Assembly: GCF_002295065.1 (NCBI RefSeq)
Contig: NZ_NSGG01000004.1
Location: 62,001-126,000 of the forward strand
Source of the DNA: Mesorhizobium sp. WSM3859
GTDB lineage: Bacteria; Pseudomonadota; Alphaproteobacteria; Rhizobiales; Rhizobiaceae
Reading direction: 5' to 3'
DNA: 64,000 nucleotides
The notes beneath the pieces are model-generated. The model worked only from the letters and a program-made list of their open reading frames with translations. It searched no databases and was not told where the DNA came from. The translations under genes were made by a program, and so were the position numbers. Positions 1 to 9,280 of the stretch are shown piece after piece (position 1 is the stretch's first letter; every line of letters starts with the position of its first letter).

Positions 1-61
1 CGAGCGTCCAGCCCAGAAAGGATGCGACTACGGTTTTCTTCTGTTCGCTGGTGAGGTTCAA
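1..61 (-). CDS. MFS transporter, N-terminal fragment (cut by window edge)
   Basis: Only the first 20 codons are inside the window. Reading leftwards from a TTG at 61, the peptide begins LNLTSEQKKTVVASFLGWTL, the usual cytoplasmic N-terminus and start of helix 1 of major facilitator proteins, where an Asp-Ala-Phe-Asp motif normally follows. An AAGGAG Shine-Dalgarno sits 7 nt before the TTG. The only nearby ATG (about 80) is in another frame. The gene is the last visible member of the minus-strand catabolic array, 94 nt after the Dabb gene, so it may import a related substrate or export a product. The specific substrate cannot be judged from this fragment. Confidence 0.6.
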   Translation of the reverse strand, partial: MNLTSEQKKTVVASFLGWTL

Positions 62-131
62 GGCAGTGCTCCTTTTGCATTCCCCAGAAGGAGCGATATG
101 TTCCACGGCGGGCAAAAGAGAACGGGACAAC

Positions 132-150
132 CGCCGGTTTTAAGCCGGCG
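132..150 (-). terminator. Small hairpin after the Dabb gene
   Basis: A GC-rich inverted repeat (CGCCGG / CCGGCG, 7-nt loop) lies just after the stop of the Dabb gene on the minus strand. No T-tract follows it, so it may be a weak or Rho-assisted terminator, or simply an mRNA-stabilising hairpin before the MFS gene. Confidence 0.3.
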
Positions 151-155
151 AGCGG

Positions 156-473
156 TCACATTTGCGTCACCTCGAGATCAATGACCATCAGCCCCTCGGT
201 GCCGCCTTCGAGGGCGGCGACAAGGCGCGCGCCGGCGCGCTGGTGCGCCTCATGCACCAGATAGGCGTCGCGCGCGGCGGCATCGCGGAAATCGATGGTG
301 AAACCATGCGTGAAGCCGCGCGCGAAAGGCTCGGGGCTGACATTGGGGCTGAAGTGCACCTTGCCCATGCCGTCGATGACGGCGCGCAAGGCTTCGAGAT
401 CGGCATGGATCGCCGCCCGCTCGGTTTCAGGAACGTCGTCGCGAAAGCGGACAAAGACGCAATGCCGGATCAT
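156..473 (-). CDS. Dabb-family (stress-responsive alpha/beta barrel) protein
   Basis: This 105-residue protein starts MIRHCVFVRFRDDV and contains FSPNVSPEPFARGFTHGFTI in the middle and a late DLEVTQM end. That is the pattern of the dimeric ferredoxin-like Dabb domain, which occurs in plant stress proteins, in cyclases such as olivetolic acid cyclase, and in many small bacterial proteins of catabolic operons. Family length is about 100 residues, so it is complete. It follows the GMC oxidoreductase by 10 nt and should be co-transcribed with it. Its job could be cyclisation, isomerisation or ligand binding in the pathway. That is inference, since the fold does not define the reaction. Confidence 0.75.
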   Translation of the reverse strand: MIRHCVFVRFRDDVPETERAAIHADLEALRAVIDGMGKVHFSPNVSPEPFARGFTHGFTIDFRDAAARDAYLVHEAHQRAGARLVAALEGGTEGLMVIDLEVTQM

Positions 474-483
474 TGTTGATGCC

Positions 484-2112
484 TCATGCCGCCTTGTTGC
501 CCTTGAACACGGCCGGCGGCAGCGGCTCGCGGCCGAGGATCAGGTCAGCGCCTTTTTCACCGACCATGATGGTCGGCGCATTGGTGTTGGAGGAGGGGAC
601 GCGCGGCATCACCGACGCATCGCAGACGCGGAGATTTTCGATGCCGCGCAGCCTGAGATCCGGTGTCACCACGGCCATCGCGTCATGGCCCATGCGGCAG
701 GTGCCGACCGGGTGATGATCGGTCTTGGAGGTGCGGCAGGCATAGTCGAAGAGGTCGTCGTCGCTTTGCAGGCTCGGGCCGGGCAGCACCTCGCGCAGCA
801 CGTAGGGTTGCAGCGCCTTCTGGCGCACGATCTCGCGCGCCAGCCTGAGCCCCTTGATCGACATGTCGCGATCATAGGGGTCGGACCAGTAGTTCGGGTC
901 GATCAGCGGGTGGTCGGCCGGGTCGGCGCTCTTCAGCCGCACCGTGCCGCGCGAACGCGGACGCAGGAAGGCGGAGTTCAGCGTCACGCCCGGGTTCTTC
1001 AGCTTCTCGACCCCGGCCTCGATGCCTGAGCCAAGGCCGAGATGGAACTGGATGTCGGGCGAGGCGGCGGTCGGATCGGCGTACCAGAAGCCGCCGGTCT
1101 CGAAGAGGCTCGAGGCGACGGGTCCATTCTTGAACAAAAGGTACTGCAGCCCGGCCCACATCGTGCGGTGCAGCTTGGCGTAGTTGTCGTAGGTATAGTC
1201 GCCGGTGCATTCGGCGATCACGAAGAGGTCGAGATGGTCCTGCATGTTGGAGCCGACGCCGGGCAGGTCGTGGACAGGCGTCAAGCCGACCGATTTCAGA
1301 TGATCGGCCGGGCCGATGCCCGACTGCATTAAGAGCTTGGGCGAACCGATGGCGCCTGAGGAGACGATCACTTCGCGTTCAGCGCGCAGGATGGTCTTTT
1401 CACCGCCTGGCTTGTCGACCGCCTCGATGCCCATGGCGCGGCCCTTCTCGATGACGATGCGGGTGACCAGCACGTCGGTCCTGACCGTCAGATTCTTGCG
1501 ATCGCGGATCGGTTTCAGATAGGCGACGGAGGCGGACGAGCGGCGCGCATTCTTTTGGGTCAGCTGGTAATAGCCGACGCCTTCTTGGGCAGCGCCATTG
1601 AAGTCCGGGTTGAAGGGTATGCCCATCTCCTGTCCGGCGCGGAAATAGGCCTCGCAGATCGGCAGCGGCGAGATCGGGTTCGACACGCCGAGCGGGCCTT
1701 GGTCGCCATGAAAGTCGTTGGCGAAGCGCTGGTTGTTCTCGGCGCGCTTGAAATAGGGCAGCACGTCGCGATAGCCCCAACCGGCCAGGCCTTCCTCTTT
1801 CTCCCAGGCGTCGTAGTCGCGGGCGTTGCCGCGCGTGTAGATCTGGGCGTTGATCGATGAGCCGCCGCCGACCACCTTGGCCTGCGTGTACCAGAAGACG
1901 CGGTCCTTCATGTTTCTCTGCGGCACGGTCGACCAGCCCCAGGAGGCGATGCCCTTGGTCATCTTGGCGAAGCCCGCCGGCATGTGGATCAGCGGATGCC
2001 AGTCCTTGCCACCGGCTTCCAGAAGCAGCACGGAATTGGACGGATCCTCGCTCAGCCGGTTGGCGAGAACGCAGCCGGCCGGCCCGGCACCAACAATGAT
2101 GTAGTCAGCCAT
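484..2112 (-). CDS. GMC-family FAD oxidoreductase (choline/alcohol dehydrogenase-like)
   Basis: A complete 542-residue glucose-methanol-choline oxidoreductase. The N-terminal FAD Rossmann motif GAGPAGC is at residues 8-14, and the GMC signature KVVGGGSSINA is near residue 80. The C-terminal catalytic region carries HHPVGTCRMG starting at residue 466 and NTNAPT at about 509, so the active-site His and Asn are present. Overall similarity is to the BetA/polyethylene-glycol dehydrogenase branch, which oxidises primary alcohols to aldehydes with FAD and a quinone or other acceptor. A GAGGAA Shine-Dalgarno precedes the ATG. It lies 6 nt after the SDR gene in the same operon. The presence of an aldehyde dehydrogenase upstream fits an alcohol-aldehyde-acid route; the substrate is unknown. 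Confidence 0.9.
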   Translation of the reverse strand: MADYIIVGAGPAGCVLANRLSEDPSNSVLLLEAGGKDWHPLIHMPAGFAKMTKGIASWGWSTVPQRNMKDRVFWYTQAKVVGGGSSINAQIYTRGNARDYDAWEKEEGLAGWGYRDVLPYFKRAENNQRFANDFHGDQGPLGVSNPISPLPICEAYFRAGQEMGIPFNPDFNGAAQEGVGYYQLTQKNARRSSASVAYLKPIRDRKNLTVRTDVLVTRIVIEKGRAMGIEAVDKPGGEKTILRAEREVIVSSGAIGSPKLLMQSGIGPADHLKSVGLTPVHDLPGVGSNMQDHLDLFVIAECTGDYTYDNYAKLHRTMWAGLQYLLFKNGPVASSLFETGGFWYADPTAASPDIQFHLGLGSGIEAGVEKLKNPGVTLNSAFLRPRSRGTVRLKSADPADHPLIDPNYWSDPYDRDMSIKGLRLAREIVRQKALQPYVLREVLPGPSLQSDDDLFDYACRTSKTDHHPVGTCRMGHDAMAVVTPDLRLRGIENLRVCDASVMPRVPSSNTNAPTIMVGEKGADLILGREPLPPAVFKGNKAA

Positions 2113-2118
2113 TGTTCC

Positions 2119-2880
2119 TCACAAGCGTGGCACGGAGAGCGCGCCGTCGACATCGATGACCGATCCGGTCGAAAAGCCGAATTTGCCGGAGGCGAGCGCC
2201 GCAACCACGGCGCCGATATCGGCGGCTTCGCCCCAACGTTTGGCCGGCACCAGGCCGCCGTCGATCAGCGCGTCATATTTGGCGGAAACGCCGGCTGTCA
2301 TGTCGGTTCGGATGATGCCCGGCCGCACCTCGAACACGCCGATATTCTCGGGCGCGAGCCGCAGCGCCAGGTTCTTCACCCACATTGAAAGGCCGGCCTT
2401 GGAAATGCAGTAGTCGGCGCGCTCAGGCGAGGCCATCGTAGCGCTGACCGAAGTGATGGTGATGATCGATCGAGGTGATACAGCAGGTGTCGCCAACATG
2501 GCCCTGGCGACGGCCTGGCTGAGGAACACCGTGCCGCGCAGATTGATGCCGATCGCGCGATCGAAGTTCTCCGGCTTCAGGTCCAGCAGGTCGCCACGCA
2601 CGACGGCGCCGACGCCGGCATTGTTGACCAGGCAATCGATGCGGCCGAAGGCGTTCATCGCGGCTTCGACCATTCTTCGATGAGCGGAAAGATCGGCAAC
2701 GTCGCAGTGGAAGTAGGCGAATTTCGCGCTGCGAGCCGCAAAGTTGGCGGCGAGCTTGTCTGGCGCTTTTTCGGCAAGATCGGCGACAAGGATATCGAAG
2801 CCGACATCGGCAAGCGCCTCGGCGCAGGCGAGCCCGATGCCGCGCGCGCCGCCGGTGACGATGGCTGCCGGGCGGGTCAT
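2119..2880 (-). CDS. SDR-family NAD(P)-dependent oxidoreductase (3-ketoacyl reductase-like)
   Basis: A 253-residue classical short-chain dehydrogenase. The cofactor motif TGGARGIG is at residues 10-17, NNAG near 90, and a catalytic Ser region (ITSVSATMASPERAD) is followed by YCISK near 157-161. The C-terminal VDGALSVPRL resembles FabG-type proteins. I start it at the ATG at 2880, because upstream in-frame codons run into an intergenic repeat and look non-coding. It is separated from the preceding operon gene by that 418-bp repeat region, and is followed after 6 nt by the GMC gene. It probably interconverts a hydroxyl and a keto group of a pathway intermediate; the precise substrate is not visible. 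Confidence 0.88.
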   Translation of the reverse strand: MTRPAAIVTGGARGIGLACAEALADVGFDILVADLAEKAPDKLAANFAARSAKFAYFHCDVADLSAHRRMVEAAMNAFGRIDCLVNNAGVGAVVRGDLLDLKPENFDRAIGINLRGTVFLSQAVARAMLATPAVSPRSIITITSVSATMASPERADYCISKAGLSMWVKNLALRLAPENIGVFEVRPGIIRTDMTAGVSAKYDALIDGGLVPAKRWGEAADIGAVVAALASGKFGFSTGSVIDVDGALSVPRL

Positions 2881-2900
2881 TGGAGACTGGCCTTGTGAAC

Positions 2901-3295
2901 GCCGGCGCTGCCCCTCATCGCCCTGCCGGCCACTTCTCCCCGTATAGTGACGGGGAGAAGGACGCTGTCGTCGACGCCTTCGCCAATCGCCAGCGTCGCA
3001 GAATGGGTGCCAAGGTTGCGGCCAGAGTTCTTCTGCCCGTTTATGGTAGGGCAATCGCATATGGGTTTATTGGCGAATGCCAACACAACGCCGTCATCCT
3101 CGGGCTTGTCCCGAGGATCTGCCGTCGCACGCAGATAGAGCGCGACCAGTTCGGGGAAGCCGGTAGATCCTCGGGACAAGCCCGAGGATGACGGGATCGA
3201 GGCCTGCAGGTTATTCGAACTCCCAGGGCCATATGCGATAGCCCTGCCGTTTACGGGAAGAAAGTGCCGGCAGGCGGATGAGGGGCTGCGCCGGC
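2901..3295. repeat. Nested inverted-repeat intergenic element (three pairs of arms)
   Basis: The 418-bp gap between two operon genes is built from inverted repeats inside one another. Outer arms 2901-2940 and 3255-3295 share gccggcg...cccctcatc...ctgccggc. Middle arms about 3031-3065 and 3229-3264 share ccatatgcga and gccct(a/g)cc. Inner arms 3091-3120 and 3165-3194 share cgtcatcctcgggcttgtcc. A separate hairpin, cttctccccg / cggggagaag, is at 2933-2960. No credible coding sequence is present. It resembles the mosaic palindromic elements interspersed through rhizobial genomes. It splits the operon and could affect message stability or downstream expression. Confidence 0.8.
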
Positions 3296-3298
3296 CTA

Positions 3299-4801
3299 TC
3301 ATGGGGAAAGCTCCGTCTTGCGGATGTGGTCAGCAACCCGCAGCGCCTGCGCCGCGATCGACAGCGCCGGATTGACGGCGGCCGATGTCGGCAGGAAGCC
3401 GCCATCGACGACGAACAGGTTTTGATGGTCCCAGGCGCGGCAGAAGGTGTCGAGCGGCGAGGTGGCCGGGTCGTTGCCCATCTTCACCGTGCCGCATTGG
3501 TGCGAGGGCGTGCGCTTGTCGAAGGGGCGCGACAGCACGATCGGATAGCCGCAGGCGCGAAGGTTCTCGCGCATCACCTTGGTCAGGCCTTCGAGCGACT
3601 GCATGTTGGAGCGGCGCCACTGCATGACGATGTCCTTGCCGTCGACCATGATGCGGCTTTCGGGATCGGGCAGATCCTCGCACATCAGGTACCAGTCGAC
3701 GGCGTGGCTGGCCATGAAATCGAGCGCGAATTTCGGTACCCGCTTCACATTGGCCTTGAGCATGTTGCCGTCGATCTTGCCAAGCAACTGCACATTGCCG
3801 AGCGGCTTGCCGCCCTTGCCGTCCGACAGATAGTAGTCGTTGAGCATCAGCGTCTTCTGGTAGACGGCATCGTTGGGGCGGCGCGGATCGATCGCCAGCA
3901 TCGCGCACGAATTGTGGTTCATGAAATTGCGGCCGACCTGGTCAGAGCTGTTGGCCAGTCCCTTGCCATTCGCGGAGGGCGAGCGCAGCAGGATGACGGC
4001 GGAATTGACAGCGCCTGCCGACAGGATGACGAGTTTCGGCGACAGCGTCTTTTGCGCGCCATTCTGGGTGTAGTGGATGGCGGCAATCGTCTTGCCGTCC
4101 GGCGCGGTTTCGAGCCAGTCGACATGGGCGCTGGTTTCGAGCCGGATATTCGGGTCCTTCAGCGCTGCGGTCAGCGGTCCGGTCTGCGCGTCGATCTTGC
4201 CCTGGCCGGTGTTCGGGAACGCATCCCAGCCCGTCCTGCCGTCTTTCAGCCAGGCTTCGATGTCGACGCCGAGCGGCAGCGAGGCGGGGTGCAGGCCGAG
4301 GTTCTTCAGTTCGACGCGGGCGCGCGCGATCGGCGGCTCGTCGGGCACCGGCTTGAAGGCGTAGGGGATCGAATGGAACGGCTCGGTCGGGTCCTCGCCG
4401 AGGGTGCCGCGCACGCGAAACAACTGCTCGGCCTTCGAGTACCAGGGCTCGAACTCGTCATAGGAGAACGGCCAGGCCGGCGACATGCCGCCGAAATGCT
4501 CCAACTCGGAGAAATCCTCCTTGCGGTAACGGATCAGCACCGCGCCGAAGAATTTCGAATTGCCGCCGACATAATAGTAGTTGCCGGGGTTGAAGGCCGC
4601 ACCGCCGGCCTCGCGCCACATCTCCTTCGGCCGGTAGTGTTCGTCGACAAATATGGAACGCGTCGAGCGCGCATGCGGCGTCGCGGGCAGCGGTTCGCCG
4701 CGCTCCAGGATCAGGATCGAGGCGCCGCTGCCGGCCAAGCCGGAGGCGATCGTGGCGCCGCCAATGCCGGAGCCGATGATGACGATATCCGGGTTTGCCA
4801 T
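3299..4801 (-). CDS. GMC-family FAD oxidoreductase (pyranose/glycoside oxidase-like branch)
   Basis: A 500-residue FAD enzyme distinct from the first GMC protein. The Rossmann motif GSGIGGA is at residues 11-17, with ERGEPL near 33. A GGNSKFFGAVLIRYRKEDF block near 78-96 corresponds to the flavin-binding loop. The catalytic C-terminus has SHQCGT (His) and SAAVNPALSI (Asn), a His-Asn pair typical of pyranose 2-oxidase-like and sugar-oxidising GMC enzymes. It has no signal peptide or twin-arginine motif, so it is probably cytoplasmic. It follows the ABC ATPase by 5 nt, placing it directly with sugar import. Oxidation of a sugar or glycoside hydroxyl to a ketone is plausible but inferred. Confidence 0.85.
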   Translation of the reverse strand: MANPDIVIIGSGIGGATIASGLAGSGASILILERGEPLPATPHARSTRSIFVDEHYRPKEMWREAGGAAFNPGNYYYVGGNSKFFGAVLIRYRKEDFSELEHFGGMSPAWPFSYDEFEPWYSKAEQLFRVRGTLGEDPTEPFHSIPYAFKPVPDEPPIARARVELKNLGLHPASLPLGVDIEAWLKDGRTGWDAFPNTGQGKIDAQTGPLTAALKDPNIRLETSAHVDWLETAPDGKTIAAIHYTQNGAQKTLSPKLVILSAGAVNSAVILLRSPSANGKGLANSSDQVGRNFMNHNSCAMLAIDPRRPNDAVYQKTLMLNDYYLSDGKGGKPLGNVQLLGKIDGNMLKANVKRVPKFALDFMASHAVDWYLMCEDLPDPESRIMVDGKDIVMQWRRSNMQSLEGLTKVMRENLRACGYPIVLSRPFDKRTPSHQCGTVKMGNDPATSPLDTFCRAWDHQNLFVVDGGFLPTSAAVNPALSIAAQALRVADHIRKTELSP

Positions 4802-4806
4802 AGCTT

Positions 4807-5922
4807 TTAAAGGATGCGCTTCTCGGTCGCCGGATCGAAGAACACCGCCTTGCTCAGATTGAACGCAAGCGGCGTGCTGGTGCCGGGCTGGATCCTGGCG
4901 TCGGCTCTCAGCCGCGCCACCACGCCCTTGCCGCCGAGATTGGTGACGGCGAACGTATCCGATCCCGCCGGCTCCACCACCTCGATGTGGCAGTCGGCGG
5001 TGGCGATCTCGGATCCGTTACGCTCGGCGCCTTCCGGATCGGTCAGCGCTTCCGGGCGGACACCGAAGATGACCTGCTTGTCCTTGAAGGCCGCAAGGCC
5101 GGCGGGCGCGCCAGGCATCGGCAGCACGATCGGCTGGCGCGACTCGCGGTCCAGCACGACCGAAAGCCCGCTGCCATTGCCGTCGATCTTGGCCGGGATC
5201 AGGTTCATCGCCGGCGAGCCCATGAAGTCGGCGACGAAGATGTTGGTCGGGTTGTTGTAGATCTCGGCCGGCGTACCGAACTGCTGCACCTCGCCGTCGC
5301 GCATCACGGCGATCTTGGTCGCCAGCGTCATCGCCTCGATCTGGTCGTGCGTGACATAGACGATCGTCGTGCCGGTGGTGGCATGCAGGCGCTTGATCTC
5401 GATGCGCATGTCGACGCGCAGCTTGGCGTCGAGGTTGGAGAGCGGCTCGTCGAACAGGAAGAGTTTCGGGTCGCGCACCAGCGCCCGGCCCATGGCGACG
5501 CGCTGGCGCTGGCCGCCGGAAAGCTGGCTGGGCTTGCGCTGCAGGAGATGGCCGATCTGGAGGATCTTGGCCACCTTGTCGATCGCCGCCTGGCGCTCCG
5601 CCGCAGGCACGCCACGCATCTCCATGCCGAAGGCGATGTTTCCGGCAACCGTCATGTTCGGGTAGAGCGCGTAGCTCTGGAACACCATGGCGATATCGCG
5701 CTTCGAGGGATGGAGGTCGTTGATGGCGCGACCATCGACGCGGATCTCACCCTCCGTGATCTGCTCCAGCCCGGCGATGGTGTTGAGCAGCGTTGACTTG
5801 CCGCAGCCGGACGGACCGACCAGCACCAGGAAGCCGCCCTTTTCGAGCTCGACATTGATGCCCTTCAGGATCTCGACACTCCCGAAGCGCTTCTTCAGCC
5901 CATCAATTTCCAGAAAAGCCAT
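4807..5922 (-). CDS. ABC sugar transporter ATP-binding protein (MalK/UgpC type)
   Basis: A 371-residue ATPase of the CUT1 class. It has Walker A GPSGCGKST near residues 37-45, Q-loop MVFQSYALYPNMTV, signature LSGGQRQRVAMGRALVR, Walker B LFLFDEPLSNLD and the switch His in VTHDQIEAMT. A C-terminal TOBE/OB regulatory domain (from about residue 240) is typical of MalK-like proteins, and total length matches the family. It energises the two permeases encoded just upstream, with a 20-nt gap to the second. It is followed after 5 nt by the GMC oxidoreductase. Assignment as a carbohydrate importer ATPase is firm; the transported compound is not determined. Confidence 0.95.
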   Translation of the reverse strand: MAFLEIDGLKKRFGSVEILKGINVELEKGGFLVLVGPSGCGKSTLLNTIAGLEQITEGEIRVDGRAINDLHPSKRDIAMVFQSYALYPNMTVAGNIAFGMEMRGVPAAERQAAIDKVAKILQIGHLLQRKPSQLSGGQRQRVAMGRALVRDPKLFLFDEPLSNLDAKLRVDMRIEIKRLHATTGTTIVYVTHDQIEAMTLATKIAVMRDGEVQQFGTPAEIYNNPTNIFVADFMGSPAMNLIPAKIDGNGSGLSVVLDRESRQPIVLPMPGAPAGLAAFKDKQVIFGVRPEALTDPEGAERNGSEIATADCHIEVVEPAGSDTFAVTNLGGKGVVARLRADARIQPGTSTPLAFNLSKAVFFDPATEKRIL

Positions 5923-5942
5923 GATCGTTCCTTCCGAATGGG

Positions 5943-6887
5943 TCAGCCCTTGACCGCGCCGGCCATCAGCCCGCGCACGAAATAGCGGCCGGCGACGACA
6001 TAGACGATCAGGGTGGGGAGCGCGGCGATCATCGCCGCCGCCATGTTGACATTGTATTCGACGACGCCGGTCGAGGTGTTGACGACATTGTTCAACGCCA
6101 CAGTCATCGGCATCACGTCGCCGGAGCCGGCATAGGCGGAAGCGAACAGGAAGTCGTTCCAGATGTTGGTGAACTGGTAGATCACCGTCACAACGATGAT
6201 CGGCAGCGAATTGGGCAGCATGATGCGCCGAAATATCTGAAAGAAGGAGGCGCCGTCGACCTGTGCCGCCTTAATCAACTCGGTCGGGAAAGCTTCGTAA
6301 TAGTTGCGGAAGAACAGCGTGGTGAAGCCAAGGCCGTAGACCACGTGGACGAAGACGAGATTGACGGTCGAATTGCCAAGGCCAAAATTGAAGCCGGTAG
6401 CGTTCTGCAAGGTGACGCCGAAGCGTCCGAGGCTGCCGAGAATGGTCGCCATAGGCAACAGCACCGACTGGAACGGGATGAAACAAGCAAACAGCATCAT
6501 CGCGAAGACCAGCGTGTGGCCGCGGAAGCGCCATTTGGTCAGCACGTAGCCATTCAGCGCGCCAAGCAGCGTCGAGATCAGCACCGCCGGCACGACCATC
6601 TTGATGGAGTTCCAGAAATAGCCCTTCATGCCGACGCAGGTCAGGCCCGAGCAAACTTCGCTCCACGCCTTTACCCATGGTGCGAAAGTCGGGGCATGCG
6701 GCAGCGACAGCATGTTGCCGTTCTGGATCTCGTCCATGGTCTTGAACGAGGTGACCAGCATGACGAAGAGCGGCATCAGGTAGAAGATCGCGAACAGAGC
6801 GAGCAGGCCGTAGATGACGATGCGGTTGATCGTTTTGGCGCCCAGGCCGCTCGAAGCCTGGCGGGCGGGTGAAGTGATGGCGCTCAT
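5943..6887 (-). CDS. ABC sugar transporter permease (MalG type)
   Basis: A 314-residue inner-membrane permease with about six hydrophobic helices. The binding-protein-dependent transport EAA loop reads ELIKAAQVDGASFFQIFRRI near residues 205-225 and contacts the ATPase. It overlaps the upstream permease gene by four bases (ATGA), implying translational coupling. With its partner it forms the transmembrane channel of the CUT1 importer. The C-terminal RYFVRGLMAGAVKG is typical of MalG-like proteins. Confidence 0.93.
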   Translation of the reverse strand: MSAITSPARQASSGLGAKTINRIVIYGLLALFAIFYLMPLFVMLVTSFKTMDEIQNGNMLSLPHAPTFAPWVKAWSEVCSGLTCVGMKGYFWNSIKMVVPAVLISTLLGALNGYVLTKWRFRGHTLVFAMMLFACFIPFQSVLLPMATILGSLGRFGVTLQNATGFNFGLGNSTVNLVFVHVVYGLGFTTLFFRNYYEAFPTELIKAAQVDGASFFQIFRRIMLPNSLPIIVVTVIYQFTNIWNDFLFASAYAGSGDVMPMTVALNNVVNTSTGVVEYNVNMAAAMIAALPTLIVYVVAGRYFVRGLMAGAVKG

Positions 6888-7843
6888 CGCGACTTCTCCC
6901 TGAGCTCGGAATAGAGATACGGAACAATGATGGCCGTGATGGTCATCAGCATGATCACCGCGCTCGCCGAGCCGACCGCCATCTCGTTGCGCTTGAAGGT
7001 GAACTCATACATGAAGTTTGAGGGCAGCCAGGCCGAGCCGCCGGGGCCGCCGCTGGTCAGCGCCACGACCAAGTCATAGGACTTGATGGCGAGGTGCGCG
7101 AGCACGATGAAGGCCGACAGGAATACGGGCCGCAACATCGGGATGACGATGCGGCGGTAGAGCTGGAAGGTGGAGGCGCCGTCGATCTGCGCCGCCTTCA
7201 TGATCTCGCCGTCGATACCGCGCAGGCCGGCCAGGAACATCGCCATGATGAAGCCGGAAGCCTGCCAGACGCCGGCGATGACGACCGTGTAGATGACGAA
7301 ATCCTTGTTCTTGATCCAGTCGAAATGGAAGCTCGTCCAGCCCCATTGATGCAGCGTCTGCTCCAGCCCGAGGCCGGGGTCGAGGAACCATTTCCAGGCG
7401 ACGCCAGTGACGATGAAGGACAGCGCCATCGGGTAGAGATAGATTGGCCTGAGCATGCCTTCGCCGCGGATCTTCTGGTCGAGCAGGATGGCCAGGAACA
7501 GGCCGAGCGCCAGGCAGATCAGGATATAGAGGAAGCCGAAAATGCCCATATTGGTGATCGAGGTGTACCAGCTTGAGGGCGGGTCGCTCTCGAACGTCCA
7601 TCGCCACAGCCGCTGATAGGCGCGGGCGCCGGTGATGGCATAAGACGGGAAGGTCTTGGAATTGGTGAAGGACAGATAGATCGTCCAGAGGATGAAGCCG
7701 TAGACGAAGACGATCGTCGCCGCGAAGCTCGGCGCCAAAACGATCTTCGGCAGCAGATCCTGCAGCCGCGAACGGACCGATGCGCCGGGACGGGCGTCAT
7801 GCTCCGGTGTCAGCTTGATCTGGGTTTCGGCAACTGTGCTCAT
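6884..7843 (-). CDS. ABC sugar transporter permease (MalF type)
   Basis: A 319-residue membrane protein whose cytoplasmic N-terminus (MSTVAETQIKLTPEHDA) precedes about six membrane helices. The EAA loop GEIMKAAQIDGASTFQLYRR lies near residues 215-235. I choose the ATG at 7843; in-frame upstream codons to 7909 give an unlikely extension. It is separated from the binding-protein gene by 125 nt and overlaps the MalG-type gene by 4 nt. It forms the heteromeric channel for the sugar-type ABC importer. Confidence 0.92.
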   Translation of the reverse strand: MSTVAETQIKLTPEHDARPGASVRSRLQDLLPKIVLAPSFAATIVFVYGFILWTIYLSFTNSKTFPSYAITGARAYQRLWRWTFESDPPSSWYTSITNMGIFGFLYILICLALGLFLAILLDQKIRGEGMLRPIYLYPMALSFIVTGVAWKWFLDPGLGLEQTLHQWGWTSFHFDWIKNKDFVIYTVVIAGVWQASGFIMAMFLAGLRGIDGEIMKAAQIDGASTFQLYRRIVIPMLRPVFLSAFIVLAHLAIKSYDLVVALTSGGPGGSAWLPSNFMYEFTFKRNEMAVGSASAVIMLMTITAIIVPYLYSELREKSR

Positions 7844-7968
7844 CGGCTTGTCCAGTTCCGGTTGGTCGGAAACCGCCCGGCGCGAAAACGCACCAGGGTT
7901 GTCCCACACCTTTTTTCGACAGGAGACCTCCCCCGCCGAAGCGGGGGAGACCTGAGTTCAAGCGAAGC

Positions 7969-9222
7969 TTACTTCGCGTCGTCGATCGCCTTGACCAGCT
8001 CGGTCACGGCCTCGTCGGAGGTCTTGATCTGGCCGTGGACGAATTTCGACACGACGTCCTTGTAGGCGTTGGCGACGGCCGGCGGAGCGCCATAGCCCTG
8101 GGCCAGCGAGCCGAACAGCGTGCCGCCTTCATTGGCCTTCTTCAGGTCGGCGATGCCCTTCTTGCCGCAGGCGTCGAAGTCGGTGTCCGGCACGTCGGTG
8201 CGGGCCGGGACCGAGCCCTTCACCACGTTGAAGGCCGACTGGAAGCTCTTCGACAGAGTGGCGGTGGCAAGTGCCACCTGGGCGGCCTTGCGGTCGTCCG
8301 GCACGTTGAACATGCCGAACATGTCGGAGTTGTAGACCACCGTGCCGTCGGTGCCGGGGAAGCGGTAGCAGAGGAAGTCGGTGCCCGGGGTCTTGTTGGC
8401 GGCGTGGAACTCGCCCTTGGCCCAGTCGCCCATGACCTGAACCAGCGCATCGCCCTTGATGACCATGGCGGTTGCGAGGTTCCAGTCGCGGCCCGAGAAG
8501 TTCGGGTCGACATAGGTGACGAGCTTGGCGAGGTTGTCGAACGACTTCTTCATCGTGTCGGACTTGAGCGACTCCTCATCGAGGTCGTTCATCGCCTTCT
8601 TGTAGAACTCCGGTCCGCCGGTCGACAGCACGACGGAGTCGAACATGGTGGCTTCCTGCCAATTCTGGCCGCCCAGAGCGAGCGGAATGACGCCTGCAGC
8701 CTTGGCCTTGTCGAGCAATGCCACGAAGTCGTCGAAGGTCTTCGGCTCGGTGCCGCCGATCTTGTCCATCACCGCCTTGTTGATCCACAGCCAGTTGACG
8801 GAGTGGACGTTGACCGGAGCGGCCACCCACTTGCCGTCATAGACGGAGAACTTCTGCAGGGCGGCGGGAACCGACTTGTCCCAGCCTTCCTTCTTGGCGG
8901 TCTCGGTCAGGTCGCCCATGACGCCGGCGGCGGCGTAGTCGAGCACGGTGTAGCCCAGCATCTGCGAGGCGGTCGGATAGTTGCCGGCCGCGACCATCGC
9001 CTTCAGCGCGGTCATGGCGGCGTCGCCGCCACCGCCGGCCACCGGCACGTCCTTCCAGGCAAAGCCTTCCTTGGCCAGATCCTGCTTCAGCACGTTCAGA
9101 GCGGCCGCTTCGCCGCCCGACGTCCACCAATGCAGCATCTGCACTTCCTTGACGTCCGCGGCATGCGCCGAGAACGCAAAGCTCGTCGCAAGAGCCGTTC
9201 CGATAAGCAGTTTGCGCAACAT
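7969..9222 (-). CDS. ABC transporter substrate-binding protein (CUT1 sugar family)
   Basis: A 417-residue periplasmic binding protein. A Sec signal peptide ([21 protein letters not shown], cleaved before AD) is followed by [17 protein letters not shown], the usual first strand of sugar-binding proteins of the glucose/mannose type. Several Trp residues ([18 protein letters not shown]) would stack on a sugar ring. It captures the substrate for the permease-ATPase set encoded next. It lies 58 nt after the aldehyde dehydrogenase gene. Ligand identity is unknown; resemblance is to hexose or oligosaccharide binders, which is the best hint that this operon's substrate carries a sugar or polyol. Confidence 0.92.
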   Translation of the reverse strand: MLRKLLIGTALATSFAFSAHAADVKEVQMLHWWTSGGEAAALNVLKQDLAKEGFAWKDVPVAGGGGDAAMTALKAMVAAGNYPTASQMLGYTVLDYAAAGVMGDLTETAKKEGWDKSVPAALQKFSVYDGKWVAAPVNVHSVNWLWINKAVMDKIGGTEPKTFDDFVALLDKAKAAGVIPLALGGQNWQEATMFDSVVLSTGGPEFYKKAMNDLDEESLKSDTMKKSFDNLAKLVTYVDPNFSGRDWNLATAMVIKGDALVQVMGDWAKGEFHAANKTPGTDFLCYRFPGTDGTVVYNSDMFGMFNVPDDRKAAQVALATATLSKSFQSAFNVVKGSVPARTDVPDTDFDACGKKGIADLKKANEGGTLFGSLAQGYGAPPAVANAYKDVVSKFVHGQIKTSDEAVTELVKAIDDAK

Positions 9223-9280
9223 GTACTACCTCCCTTGTTGCATTCACATAACCGGCGGGTGTCCGCCGGCGTCTCCCAAC

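Noticed and set aside
2881-3060. N-terminal extension of the SDR to 3060
   Set aside because: The extra codons fall in the inverted-repeat block and do not resemble the SDR family.
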